Origin: Saccharibacillus nicotianae
GTDB lineage: Bacteria; Bacillota; Bacilli; Paenibacillales; Paenibacillaceae
NCBI RefSeq assembly: GCF_042681745.1
Contig: NZ_JBHUGF010000001.1
Span: forward strand, 186,001-250,000
DNA: 64,000 nucleotides
Direction: 5' to 3'
Below the pieces are notes generated by a model. The model saw nothing but the letters and a program-made list of their open reading frames with translations, did not search any database and was not told the DNA's origin. A program made the position numbers and the translations under genes. How positions within the stretch are numbered: the stretch's first letter is position 1; each line of letters opens with the position of its first letter. Below, in pieces: positions 35,490 through 44,843 of the stretch.

Positions 35490-36184
35490 TGACTCCAAGA
35501 CAAGGGAGTGAAGCGGAAGCCTGGGCGAACTATAGCGAATTTTATGCAAGACATGTAGGGAAAACGTCAGCTAGATTACGTTTTTATGTAATTATGAAAC
35601 GCATGTTGGATATCTTTTGCTCATTGCTCGGTCTGATTGTATTGTCACCGCTCTTCATTGTACTTGGCATTTTGATCAAACTTGAGGACTCTAAAGGGAA
35701 AGTGTTTTTCTATCAGACACGGATCGGTAAAGATGAACAGCCATTTAGGATGTACAAATTCAGATCTATGGTCTCTGATGCTGAAGAGCGGCTCAAAGAA
35801 CTATTAGAAAAGAATGAAATTCAAGGTGCGATGTTCAAAATGAAAGACGATCCACGTATTACTCGTATCGGTCGCTTTATCCGTAAAACGAGTATCGATG
35901 AACTTCCACAATTGTGGAATGTACTTCGCGGTGATATGAGTCTGGTTGGACCACGTCCTCCATTGCCAAGAGAAGTCGAAGAATATACCAAACGTGACAA
36001 ATTGCGTCTAAGTGTTATACCGGGATGTACCGGATTATGGCAGGTAAGTGGACGTAACGAATTAAGCTTTGAAGAAATGGTTGATCTAGACCTGAAATAT
36101 ATTGAGAAAAGAGGAATCCTGTTCGACATATATATCCTTTTCAAAACAGTTAGAGTCCTTTTCGGTTCTAAAGACGCGTTTTGA
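35489..36184 (+). CDS. Initiating undecaprenyl-phosphate sugar-phosphate transferase
   Basis: 231 residues: one N-terminal membrane segment (about 38-64) and the catalytic PF02397 domain with KFRSMV, DPRITRIGRFIRKTSIDELPQLWNVLRGDMSLVGPRP and PGCTGLWQVSGRNELSFEEMV. The enzyme transfers hexose-1-phosphate from a UDP-sugar to the lipid carrier and so starts the repeat unit. The short form (without the N-terminal membrane domain of WbaP/WcaJ) is common in Gram-positive loci. It is the only initiating enzyme of the locus. The sugar is glucose or galactose by precedent. Confidence 0.92.
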   Translation: MTPRQGSEAEAWANYSEFYARHVGKTSARLRFYVIMKRMLDIFCSLLGLIVLSPLFIVLGILIKLEDSKGKVFFYQTRIGKDEQPFRMYKFRSMVSDAEERLKELLEKNEIQGAMFKMKDDPRITRIGRFIRKTSIDELPQLWNVLRGDMSLVGPRPPLPREVEEYTKRDKLRLSVIPGCTGLWQVSGRNELSFEEMVDLDLKYIEKRGILFDIYILFKTVRVLFGSKDAF

Positions 36185-36221
36185 GAATAACATCATAAGA
36201 TAAGGACGAGGTGACACATTA

Positions 36222-37160
36222 ATGAATAAAGATGCCAAAATCTATGTGGCTGGTCATAAAGGATTAGTTGGATCTGCAATCCTACGAGCTCTAGAAAAAG
36301 AAGGATATAACAACTTAATCTACCGTAGTAGTTCTGAATTGGATTTGCGTAAACTAGACGATGTGTATCGCTTTTTTGAACAAGAAAAGATTGATTATGT
36401 ATTCCTAGCCGCAGCAAAAGTAGGCGGTATTGCGGCTAACAACGATTTCCCTGCTGATTTTATTCGTGACAATTTATTGATTCAGACGAATGTTATCGAT
36501 GCAGCTCACTTTAACGGAGTGAAAAAACTGTTGTTCTTAGGATCAACTTGTATCTATCCGAAGTTCGCTCCACAACCGCTAAAAGAAGAATATTTGCTTA
36601 CAGGCGAGTTGGAACCAACCAATGAACCTTATGCTATTGCTAAAATCGCAGGTATCAAAATGTGTGAATCTTACAACCGTCAATACGGTTCACGATTTAT
36701 CTCAGCAATGCCTACGAATATGTATGGCCCCAATGATAACTTTGATCTTAAATCGTCTCATGTATTGCCAGCATTGGTACGCAAAATTCATGAAGCGAAA
36801 GAAAACAATAGCCCAACCGTTGAAATTTGGGGTACAGGAACACCAAAACGTGAATTTTTACATGCCGATGATCTTGCAGATGCGTGCTTGTTCTTAATGG
36901 ACAACTACGAAGATAACCAAATCGTGAATGTCGGTGTTGGTGAAGATATCGCAATCAAAGACCTGGCGCTTATGATCAAAAACATTGTTGGATATGAAGG
37001 CGACTTGGTATTTAACTCAAGCGTGCCAGATGGTACACCACGTAAATTGGTAGATACAACTAAAATCAATGCACTAGGCTGGAAAGCAAGTATTCCTTTA
37101 GAAGAAGGTATCCGCGCTGTCTATGCTGATTTCCGTAATAGCGTTGCTGTTAATCAATAA
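36222..37160 (+). CDS. fcl: GDP-L-fucose synthase
   Basis: 312 residues: an extended SDR with the glycine-rich loop VAGHKGLVGSAI and the NAD(P) active site YAIAKIAG (Tyr and Lys), plus GSTCIYPKFAPQPLKEEYLLTGELEPTNEP, typical of Fcl/WcaG. It converts GDP-4-keto-6-deoxy-mannose to GDP-L-fucose and follows Gmd in the pathway, although its gene lies before gmd here. It is translated from its own RBS (GGACGAGG) about 38 bases after the transferase. Confidence 0.93.
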   Translation: MNKDAKIYVAGHKGLVGSAILRALEKEGYNNLIYRSSSELDLRKLDDVYRFFEQEKIDYVFLAAAKVGGIAANNDFPADFIRDNLLIQTNVIDAAHFNGVKKLLFLGSTCIYPKFAPQPLKEEYLLTGELEPTNEPYAIAKIAGIKMCESYNRQYGSRFISAMPTNMYGPNDNFDLKSSHVLPALVRKIHEAKENNSPTVEIWGTGTPKREFLHADDLADACLFLMDNYEDNQIVNVGVGEDIAIKDLALMIKNIVGYEGDLVFNSSVPDGTPRKLVDTTKINALGWKASIPLEEGIRAVYADFRNSVAVNQ

Positions 37161-37226
37161 ATTAAACTCATACTTTTCAAATATATTTTTAAAACAAATA
37201 AAAACATACTGTGGAGGGAATTAACT

Positions 37227-38210
37227 ATGAAAAGAGCACTAATTACTGGAGTAACAGGACAAGATGGATCGTACTTGGCGGAATTGCTTTTAGAAAAAGG
37301 ATATCAAGTATTCGGACTTCGTCGTAGAACAAGTACACCGAACTATGAGAATGTCGCTCATATCCAAGACAAAATCGAATGGATCTCTGGTGATTTGACA
37401 GATTTGGCTTCATTGATCGAAGCGGTACGTATTTCTAACCCTGATGAAGTATACAACCTGGCAGCACAATCATTCGTAGCGGCTTCTTGGCCACAACCGA
37501 TTGCAACAGGTCAATTAACAGCACTAGCAGTAACAAATATGCTAGAGGCAGTACGTATCGCGAAGCCAGATGCTCGTTTCTATCAAGCATCCAGTAGTGA
37601 AATGTTCGGTAAAGTACAAGCTATTCCACAAGTAGAAACAACACCTTTCTATCCGCGTAGCCCTTACGGCGTCGCTAAATTATATGGACACTGGATCACA
37701 GTTAACTATCGTGAAAGCTTCAATATGTTCGCTTGCTCCGGTATCTTGTTCAATCACGAATCACCACGTCGTGGTCTTGAATTCGTAACTCGTAAAGTTA
37801 CTGACGGTGTAGCACAGATCAAATTGGGTCTAGCAACAGAGCTTCGTCTGGGTAACTTGGATTCTCAACGTGACTGGGGATTTGCAGGTGACTATGTAAA
37901 AGCAATGTGGTTAATGCTTCAACAAGATACACCGGACGATTTCGTTATCTCTACAGGTGAAATGCATACGGTTGAAGAGCTAGTACAAGTTGCTTTTGAT
38001 CATGTAGGTCTGAACTGGAGAGACTATGTAGTCATCGATGAGAAATTTGTTCGTCCAGCAGAAGTAGACTTGTTGCTAGGTGATTGCACCAAAGCGAAAA
38101 AAGAATTGGGCTGGGAATTGGAAGTTGGTTTCAAACAATTGGTAGCTAATATGGTGGATGCCGATCTTAAACGTCATGCTGGAAGACCAGTAGAAGTACC
38201 TGTATATTAA
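37227..38210 (+). CDS. gmd: GDP-mannose 4,6-dehydratase
   Basis: 327 residues. The loop TGVTGQDGSYLAELLLEKGYQV, the conserved NLAAQSFV, SSSEMFGK, YGVAKLYGHW (catalytic Tyr/Lys) and FNHESPRRGLEFVTRK leave no doubt. It makes GDP-4-keto-6-deoxy-mannose from GDP-mannose (made by the ManC enzyme at 46190). It has GGAGGG 9 bases before the ATG, 66 bases after fcl. With ManC and Fcl it forms a full route to GDP-fucose. Confidence 0.95.
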   Translation: MKRALITGVTGQDGSYLAELLLEKGYQVFGLRRRTSTPNYENVAHIQDKIEWISGDLTDLASLIEAVRISNPDEVYNLAAQSFVAASWPQPIATGQLTALAVTNMLEAVRIAKPDARFYQASSSEMFGKVQAIPQVETTPFYPRSPYGVAKLYGHWITVNYRESFNMFACSGILFNHESPRRGLEFVTRKVTDGVAQIKLGLATELRLGNLDSQRDWGFAGDYVKAMWLMLQQDTPDDFVISTGEMHTVEELVQVAFDHVGLNWRDYVVIDEKFVRPAEVDLLLGDCTKAKKELGWELEVGFKQLVANMVDADLKRHAGRPVEVPVY

Positions 38211-38302
38211 TCGATTCCTTCTACACCATTAGGAAAAGATCAGTTAAGGGGTAACTTACTGCCGCGGACTTTTGCAAAATGATGAAGTGAGATGATAACC
38301 AC

Positions 38303-39670
38303 ATGGCTAACCCGATCGCCAAAATGCGAAAGAAATTTTCGATGACGCCAGAGAAACGCAAAATCTTTTTCAATACCAACTGGCAGATCATGGACAAGTT
38401 CGGACGACTTGCGATCAACATGATCACCAGTATCTGGATAGCGCGTTATCTGGGTCCCGAGCAATTTGGGCAATATAATTTCGCGATTGCTTTTGTAACG
38501 ATTATTGGTGCAGTTGTTCCGTTAGGACTTGCTAATATTATCGTCAAAGAACTGGTGCAAGATCCTGATAACAAAACCGAAATTCTCGGAACAGTTTCTT
38601 TATTAAGACTGTTCAGTGGATTGATTGCTTTTGCAATCACTGTTGTCGCTGCTTTTACTATACCCGGACAAGATCCAGTAGTGCAGTGGAGTATGGTCAT
38701 CATTGCCGCTAACCTTCTGTTTCAACCGCTGGATGTGATTTCCCAGTGGTTTGATTCAGTCGTGGAAGCCAAATATGCTGTCTATGCCAAAGGTGCGGCG
38801 TTTGCTTTAACAACCATTATGAAAGTATTGCTTGTAGTTATGCACGCACCTTTGATCTGGTTCGCTGTTTCTTATGCACTGGAGTTAATTCTTGGATTTC
38901 TTTTCCTATTATTCACACAGGGAAACAAAATTCAGTTCACCAAATGGTCATTTAACTGGCCGCTTGGTAAACGATTGATGAATAGCTCCTGGCCTTTGAT
39001 CGTAGCCGGAATATCCACGATTATCTATCTCAAAATCGATCAGGTTATGCTCAATTACATGATCAACGAGACAGCAGTCGGGGTATACGCGGTTGCCGCT
39101 AGACTTTCAGAAGTATGGTACGTCATACCAACTGTAGTCGCGGCATCCTACTTTCCGAGTATGATCAAAAATAAGCAACTCGGCCCTGATATTTACAAAG
39201 CTGAACTACAAAAGCTGTATAACATGCTGTTCTGGTTCGCACTTGCTATCTGTATTGTTGTAACCTTTATGGCTAAACCGGTAATCTCGATCTTGTATGG
39301 TCAAGAATATACAGGCGCTATCAGTATTCTAGTGATTCACGTCTGGGCGTGTTTGTTCGTCTTTATGAGAGCAGCGTTGAACAAATGGATCATTAGCGAA
39401 GGATTGTATCGCTTTGAACTGATCAGTCAGGTGATGGGTGCTGTTGCCAAAGTCGGAATTAACTTAATTCTGATCCCACTATTCGGTGGAGTCGGCGCAG
39501 CAATGGGAACAGTTGTAGCATTTATCGTATCCAGTTACGCCTTTACTTTCTTATTCAAAGAAACCCGCGTATCCGGCATTATGATGTCCAAAACACTTAT
39601 CTCTCCATTCACTGCCATCTTCAACAAACTCAGACCAGGCAAAAAGCGTGAAGTCACAACCAATAACTAA
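38303..39670 (+). CDS. wzx: Wzx-type oligosaccharide flippase
   Basis: 455 residues with about 12-14 hydrophobic helices of the MATE/PST polysaccharide flippase class, starting with an amphipathic N terminus. The conserved region NTNWQIMDKFGRLAINMITSIWIARYLGPEQFGQYNFA is typical. It would flip the lipid-linked repeat unit to the outer leaflet. It lies 92 bases after gmd with only a weak ribosome binding site. The structured repeat (copy B) follows it. Confidence 0.9.
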   Translation: MANPIAKMRKKFSMTPEKRKIFFNTNWQIMDKFGRLAINMITSIWIARYLGPEQFGQYNFAIAFVTIIGAVVPLGLANIIVKELVQDPDNKTEILGTVSLLRLFSGLIAFAITVVAAFTIPGQDPVVQWSMVIIAANLLFQPLDVISQWFDSVVEAKYAVYAKGAAFALTTIMKVLLVVMHAPLIWFAVSYALELILGFLFLLFTQGNKIQFTKWSFNWPLGKRLMNSSWPLIVAGISTIIYLKIDQVMLNYMINETAVGVYAVAARLSEVWYVIPTVVAASYFPSMIKNKQLGPDIYKAELQKLYNMLFWFALAICIVVTFMAKPVISILYGQEYTGAISILVIHVWACLFVFMRAALNKWIISEGLYRFELISQVMGAVAKVGINLILIPLFGGVGAAMGTVVAFIVSSYAFTFLFKETRVSGIMMSKTLISPFTAIFNKLRPGKKREVTTNN

Positions 39671-39760
39671 TCTCTACATCAACAAGGTTTGTATAGTATC
39701 CAGGCCGATATTATATCTTTCTTACAAATCATTTTGAAATGAACTGTTCAAGTATCAGAT

Positions 39761-39930
39761 AAGCGTCGGAACGAAGGGTACAAAATCATTCTGAAAGAGC
39801 GAAGCGTTCGCCTTTGTTATCGAGTCCTTACCGCAAAGCGGTGAATGAAAAGGAGTCGATAACAACAAGCGACGACAAGAACGATTTTGTTCACGAAGTG
39901 TAGTAGCTTTTCTGAGCAACTTGAGCGCTT
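39761..39930 (-). repeat. Structured palindromic intergenic repeat, copy B
   Basis: In the opposite orientation to copy A at 314-470. The nested stems are: AAGCG 39761-39765 with CGCTT 39926-39930; ACAAAATCATTC 39780-39791 with 39879-39890; TTGTTATCGAGTCCTT 39814-39829 with 39850-39865 (15 of 16 pairs); and the terminal hairpin ACCGC-AAA-GCGGT 39830-39842. An extra small hairpin GCGAA-GCG-TTCGC (39799-39811), absent from copy A, sits between two of the stems. The arms differ from those of copy A but stay paired. It lies between wzx and a glycosyltransferase gene, inside the exopolysaccharide locus. Confidence 0.7.
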
Positions 39931-39976
39931 CATATTTCAAAGCATTTTAATCACAGACATAAGGAGGTAAGAGCTG

Positions 39977-41137
39977 ATGAAAAAAGTACTATATGTCCAT
40001 CATTCAGGATTCATGGGCGGAGCACCGAAAAGTCTGACTTATCTCATTAGTCATCTCGATAAGACAAAGTTTGATGGTCATGTACTGACAATTCGCAACG
40101 GCCCGGCTGTTAAATTGCTGGAATCCGGTGGATTACCGGTGGAAGTCGCTAAAGGCATGTTTCCTTTTCATGGATCAACCGTATCCGGCATGAGACCGAA
40201 ACTGTTTATTCGTAATCTGATTGGAGCACTACCTACGTATTTTCAAGCTAAAAAATATATCCGTAAATACCAACCGGATATCGTTCACTTGAACAGCACA
40301 TGTCTGTTCCAGGTTGCCAAAGCAGTTAAAAAAGTATCTCCTGATACCAAAGTGGTCTGCCATGTACGCGAACCGCTATTGAACTCATTCGCAGGAAATA
40401 TTTTAAAACGAATGAATCACAAATACGTGGATGGTTATATCTCTATCGATCAGTTCGATTCCGAGACCGTCGACAGCAATGGGAAAGAATTAGAAGTCGT
40501 ATACAACTTCGTGGACTTTGGAACCTACAATCCAGATGTAAACGGGGCTCCTGTTCGCAGGGAACTCGGTATAGACGATGACGATATCGTCTTTTTGTAC
40601 ATTGGTCGTGTAGTTACAGGGAATGGAGTATTGGATCTGGTGAAGTCATTTAACAAAATCAGCAAAGGTCATCCGAACTTCAAGTTGATCGTTGGTGGAT
40701 TTTACTTTAATAAAAATAATGCGTACGAAGACAAAGTTATGGCAGAAGCTAAAGGAAATGATCAGATCATTACACTGGCTTTCCGTGACGATGTACCGCA
40801 GTTAATTGCCGCAAGTAATGTGATGATGTGCCCGTTTGTAGAACCTCACTTTTCACGCAGTATCATTGAAGCAGCCTCAATGAAGAAACCAGCGATTGCT
40901 ACCAATATTGGTGGGCCGAATGAACTGATTCTTCATAACAAAACAGGATTCCTGTTCGAGGATGGTAATCATCAAGCGATGGAAGATTATATGGTTAAAA
41001 TCGGTACAGACAAAGCATTATACGAGAAGCTTTCTCAAAATGCGTTAGCTTTTGCAGAAGAGAACTTCGATGCGCGCAAAAACACCAAGCGGACATTTGA
41101 TTTCTATAACCGATTCTTCGTTAGAGAAACCGTATGA
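39977..41137 (+). CDS. Glycosyltransferase family 4
   Basis: 386 residues with the GT-B fold. The N-terminal lobe begins KKVLYVHHSGFMGGAPKSL, and the donor-binding lobe has YIGRVVTGNGVLDLVKSF, then MCPFVEPHFSRSIIEAASMKKPAIATNIGGPNELI (the E-x7-E retaining motif). It would add one sugar to the lipid-linked repeat. It has AAGGAGG before ATG and its stop overlaps the next gene by ATGA. This is the first gene after the repeat, with no promoter seen. Confidence 0.88.
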   Translation: MKKVLYVHHSGFMGGAPKSLTYLISHLDKTKFDGHVLTIRNGPAVKLLESGGLPVEVAKGMFPFHGSTVSGMRPKLFIRNLIGALPTYFQAKKYIRKYQPDIVHLNSTCLFQVAKAVKKVSPDTKVVCHVREPLLNSFAGNILKRMNHKYVDGYISIDQFDSETVDSNGKELEVVYNFVDFGTYNPDVNGAPVRRELGIDDDDIVFLYIGRVVTGNGVLDLVKSFNKISKGHPNFKLIVGGFYFNKNNAYEDKVMAEAKGNDQIITLAFRDDVPQLIAASNVMMCPFVEPHFSRSIIEAASMKKPAIATNIGGPNELILHNKTGFLFEDGNHQAMEDYMVKIGTDKALYEKLSQNALAFAEENFDARKNTKRTFDFYNRFFVRETV

Positions 41138-41745
41138 TCACAAGCTTTATACGCTTCAAACGCAAAGTAGCGAAAAAGTGTTCTACCGTCTTCACCCGGA
41201 GAATGCTAAAAGAACAGCAGATCACATTTGGCAACAACTTGATTGCTGTAGGTATGCCGATTGTGGATCGAGAAAAGGGAAGCTCGATTCAAATAGGGCA
41301 TAACGCTATTTTGTGCTCATCCGATTATAGTAACCCGATCGGACTCAATCATCGTACAGTGATTCGTACCCTTGCAGAAGGGGCAGTGATTGAAATTGGC
41401 GACGATGTAGGCATTAGCGGAGCAAGTATCTGCGCAGTATCTCGCGTCAGTATTGGTAATCAAGTGATGCTAGGTGTCAATGTACAGATCAGTGATACCG
41501 ATTTTCATCCGATTAAGCCGGAGAATCGTCGATTTAACAAAAATCCACTGGATGTAGGCAAAGCCGATACAGTCATTGAAGATAATGTATGGGTTGGTGC
41601 CAATGCGACTGTACTTAAAGGAGTAACGATCGGTCGCAATAGTGTGATTGGAGCAGGCAGTATTGTCGCTAGCTCTATTCCACCAAATTGTATCGCTGCT
41701 GGAGTACCGGCTAAAGTTATCAAGCACTTGGAAGGAGTGGAATAA
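41134..41745 (+). CDS. Hexapeptide-repeat acyltransferase
   Basis: 203 residues. The left-handed beta-helix pattern is visible as repeated [LIV]GxxxxI turns: IEIGDDVGISGASICA, IGNQVMLGVNVQISDTDFHP, IEDNVWVGANATVLKGVTIGRNSVIGAGSIV. It is most like the O-acetyltransferases that modify polysaccharide sugars, with H in SDTDFHP as the likely catalytic residue. It overlaps the preceding glycosyltransferase by 4 bases (ATGA). Confidence 0.85.
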   Translation: MITSFIRFKRKVAKKCSTVFTRRMLKEQQITFGNNLIAVGMPIVDREKGSSIQIGHNAILCSSDYSNPIGLNHRTVIRTLAEGAVIEIGDDVGISGASICAVSRVSIGNQVMLGVNVQISDTDFHPIKPENRRFNKNPLDVGKADTVIEDNVWVGANATVLKGVTIGRNSVIGAGSIVASSIPPNCIAAGVPAKVIKHLEGVE

Positions 41746-41746
41746 T

Positions 41747-43000
41747 ATGCTGAATGCACAGAGTTTGTCGCCAAAAATAGATATTACCGTCAAAAATAAG
41801 CTACTTATCTTTATTACGATGGTACTTATTGTGATTACGTCGGGTTCTGTTTTATTCGGCAAATTATATTATTCCCTCTTTATTATGATTCTGTTCGCAA
41901 CAGCGGTAGTGTTTTACTTTCCCAAGCGAATAGAACCCAAGCACTTTTTAACCTTGATGGTGATCTTATCGTTTATCTTATTCAATATGTTACTGTATCG
42001 CGATAATGTGGGCGGTTATGGTGGATTGATTCTCAAGATTCTAGCGATTTTTATGATTATTAATCGGCTAGATATGAAGCAAGCTGGTAAAAGTTATCAG
42101 TGGATTATCGTTGCACTGGCGTTACTGAGTTTACCTTTTTACGGTTTGGGTGTAGTTAGCCCTGAATTTGTAAGATCTACTTTCCCAACAGTGAATGTGT
42201 GGAACGGTGTTTATCGAATCACACCATTTTATGTATATGGGAACTGGAATATGTCACGAAATCAGGGGATCTTCTGGGAACCTGGTGCTTTTCAAGTCTT
42301 TCTGAATTTGGGCATTTTCCTGATGCTGTTCACCAACCGGAAGCTGCCCAAATGGAAATTGATTCTCGTTACCGGTACATTACTTACAACGATGTCCACT
42401 TCTGGATATATGATCTGCGGATTGATCTACTTCGCTTATCTGATCCGTAGCGGTAAACGCAAGCAGATGACGCAATTAATTATTCCGTTATTGCTGTTAA
42501 TTCCGCTGATTTATTTTGAAAGTCAAAGTGGTGTTATTGCAGATAAGTTTCAGGATGGCAATCAATCGTTTGATCGCCGATCACTGGATACTACATCGAA
42601 TCTGGAGCTCATGATTGAGAAACCGCTTGTCGGTTGGGGCTTCCAGAACAATAGCGTACTGATGGAACGGTATGGAATAGGTGATTCTTCAAATTCATTA
42701 CTGACCTTTGGTTATCAATTTGGCTTACCGTTACTCCTGATGATGTTGATCTATTATTATTCAAGATTACAACGAGCAATCGGCAGTGTGTTCCAAAGCA
42801 TATTAATCTTTATTGCACTTATGATCGTCTTTTCCACTGAAAATATGATCTTTCAGCCATTGTTCGTCATGTTAATGTTTTTCGATGTAAAAGCTTCAGA
42901 ACAAAAATTAAAGAGTGGTGAACAACTCCATGGAAACGAAGTCAATCGCTTACGTAGCCCCTTACGTGGACGAGCAATTGCACCAGAAAAGGGGATATAG
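41747..43000 (+). CDS. wzy: Wzy-type polysaccharide polymerase
   Basis: About 417 residues from ATG 41747 (GGAAGGAG site); the longer frame opens inside the preceding acyltransferase gene. There are ten or more hydrophobic helices and a large extracytoplasmic loop containing NWNMSRNQGIFWEPGAFQVFLNLG, which resembles the O-antigen ligase/polymerase family signature (G-FWEPG). It would link flipped repeat units into the polymer. Its 3' end overlaps the next gene by about 70-85 bases. Confidence 0.82.
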   Translation: MLNAQSLSPKIDITVKNKLLIFITMVLIVITSGSVLFGKLYYSLFIMILFATAVVFYFPKRIEPKHFLTLMVILSFILFNMLLYRDNVGGYGGLILKILAIFMIINRLDMKQAGKSYQWIIVALALLSLPFYGLGVVSPEFVRSTFPTVNVWNGVYRITPFYVYGNWNMSRNQGIFWEPGAFQVFLNLGIFLMLFTNRKLPKWKLILVTGTLLTTMSTSGYMICGLIYFAYLIRSGKRKQMTQLIIPLLLLIPLIYFESQSGVIADKFQDGNQSFDRRSLDTTSNLELMIEKPLVGWGFQNNSVLMERYGIGDSSNSLLTFGYQFGLPLLLMMLIYYYSRLQRAIGSVFQSILIFIALMIVFSTENMIFQPLFVMLMFFDVKASEQKLKSGEQLHGNEVNRLRSPLRGRAIAPEKGI

Positions 43001-44183
43001 CTCAAAACATACGGCAGGCAATAAAAAAATTGACTGTATCTTGCATGCGTTGGAGGAAGGAGATAACCAGATTACGGTAATCTCTCCATTGCTACTCAAA
43101 AAGAATACATTTCGTTTTTTCAGCGCAGATCGTTATTCGATTGGACATCGAAGTGAAGTCATTTATCCGGCAACCGTAGATGCAAAGTTTATCAGTCTGT
43201 TTTTGACACTGTTTACGACATTTTTTCAACTGGTTCGTTGGAATCGGGCGCATAAAGGAGAATCGCGTGCTGTGATCTTCTACAATTATCGTCTAGAAAC
43301 AGCGTTACCAGCGATGTTGTTCAAAATGCTATATCGTGTGCCACTTATTGTTGAGTATGAAGATGGGATCTATGCGGTAACCGAAACGAATAAGTACTAC
43401 AAAAAGCTAACCGTCATGGTAGAAAAATTTGCCAACAAATTGTTAGATGGTGCTGTACTTGTTACCTCTGTACTCAAAAAAAGAATTCGCACCGACAACT
43501 ATACAGTGGTTCGCGGAGGTACTGTTCATCCTGCGAAGCTCAAGCCTGTGCAGGAAGTGAATCTAGGTAAGGCTGATCGACCATTCCGTATGGTGTACTC
43601 TGGACGACTCGATTACGACCGCGGTATTGAAATTCTGCTTGAAGCGCTCCCCCATGTGAACACTGAGCGCATGATTCAATTAGATATTACAGGCTATGGT
43701 CCGTTAGAAGAAAAAGTAAAACAGTTTATCGCTAGCCAATCTAATGCACGCATTAATATCACATTCCACGGTTTTTTGGATGATAACGATTATGCGGCAT
43801 TGATGGAACAAGCGGATTTATTTGTAAATACACAACGTGAAAAGATTCTGTTCAGTGAATGTTCGTTCCCTTCCAAAGTGGTCGAATATATCAAATACGG
43901 CAAGTTGGTTCTCACTTCCGGTGTATCTGATATTAATCTGATTAACCAGAATATGTTCGTCACGTATGGCAATGATAGTGCACAAGAATTAGCAGCAGCG
44001 ATCAATGAAATCTTGCGTCATCCAGCACAGTACAGTCTATATCCAGCTCGTGCGATGCAATGGTTGATCAGCGATTGTTCGCATAAAGTCGTTGCTGGCA
44101 AATTGGATAAAGTATTGAATCGCGCAATTAGCGGTGGTACCCAAGAGAAAGTCGTCTATTCGGAATCCACTTCAATGAAATAA
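42930..44183 (+). CDS. Glycosyltransferase family 4-like
   Basis: About 417 residues from ATG 42930; GTG at 42915 is the alternative, giving five more residues. The C-terminal lobe has VYSGRLDYDRGIEILLEALP, LDITGYGPLEEKVKQFIAS, FHGFLDD and FVNTQREKILFSECSFPSKVVEYIKYGKLVL, the E-x7-E type donor site. The start lies inside wzy, so the two are translationally coupled. The donor and acceptor sugars are not predictable. Confidence 0.82.
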   Translation: METKSIAYVAPYVDEQLHQKRGYSSKHTAGNKKIDCILHALEEGDNQITVISPLLLKKNTFRFFSADRYSIGHRSEVIYPATVDAKFISLFLTLFTTFFQLVRWNRAHKGESRAVIFYNYRLETALPAMLFKMLYRVPLIVEYEDGIYAVTETNKYYKKLTVMVEKFANKLLDGAVLVTSVLKKRIRTDNYTVVRGGTVHPAKLKPVQEVNLGKADRPFRMVYSGRLDYDRGIEILLEALPHVNTERMIQLDITGYGPLEEKVKQFIASQSNARINITFHGFLDDNDYAALMEQADLFVNTQREKILFSECSFPSKVVEYIKYGKLVLTSGVSDINLINQNMFVTYGNDSAQELAAAINEILRHPAQYSLYPARAMQWLISDCSHKVVAGKLDKVLNRAISGGTQEKVVYSESTSMK

Positions 44184-44202
44184 GCGGGAAGGAGGGATGA
44201 AG

Positions 44203-44808
44203 ATGGTAAATATTAGACTGGATCAATATTCACAAGAAGAGTATTCACGCGGAAGATCAGGGCTATATTGTCTACTCTGGTGGTTTGTACAAGGAACCTT
44301 ATTCCGCTTCTCCCTGCATAACATGTATAACTGGAGAAGATTTTTGCTCAACAGCTTTGGAGCGAAGCTTGGACTTGGTGTTCATGTTCGTCCATCTGCT
44401 AAATTTACGTATCCGTGGAAAGTCACAATCGGTGAATATTCATGGATCGGCGATAATGTTGAATTTTACAGTCTGGATGAGATTGTGATCGGTAGCCATT
44501 GTGTCATTTCCCAGAATTCCTATCTGTGTACAGGCAGTCACAAATTAAATGATCCAACGTTCGGATTGATCACCAAGCCGATTAATGTAAAAGATGGCGC
44601 ATGGGTAGCAAGCGACGTATTTGTCTATCCAGGCGTAACGATTCATGAATTAGGTGTTGCAGGAGCACGTAGTACGATTTTTAAAGACATTCCAGCGAAT
44701 GAAGTGCATATCGGTTTTCCGGCTGCATTTCACAAGTATCGTTTCCCGGAAGAAGTCACTAAGGAAAATCCAGTAGCTTCGATTGCTCAAGTGCACCGTA
44801 TCAAGTAA
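44203..44808 (+). CDS. WcaF-like acetyltransferase
   Basis: 201 residues from ATG 44203 (AAGGAGG at about 8 bases; ATG 44197 lies too close). It is a hexapeptide protein of the colanic acid acetyltransferase WcaF/WcaB type: RSGLYCLLWWFVQGTLFRFSLHNMYNWRRFLL, then GVHVRPSAKFTYPWKVTIGEYSWIGDNVEFYSLDEIVIG and SQNSYLCTGSHKLNDPTFGLITKPI. It would put an acetyl group on a fucose or other residue; this is inferred from WcaF. Confidence 0.86.
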   Translation: MVNIRLDQYSQEEYSRGRSGLYCLLWWFVQGTLFRFSLHNMYNWRRFLLNSFGAKLGLGVHVRPSAKFTYPWKVTIGEYSWIGDNVEFYSLDEIVIGSHCVISQNSYLCTGSHKLNDPTFGLITKPINVKDGAWVASDVFVYPGVTIHELGVAGARSTIFKDIPANEVHIGFPAAFHKYRFPEEVTKENPVASIAQVHRIK

Positions 44809-44843
44809 ATCAAATGAGTCCTATAGACAAAAGAGGGATGAGT

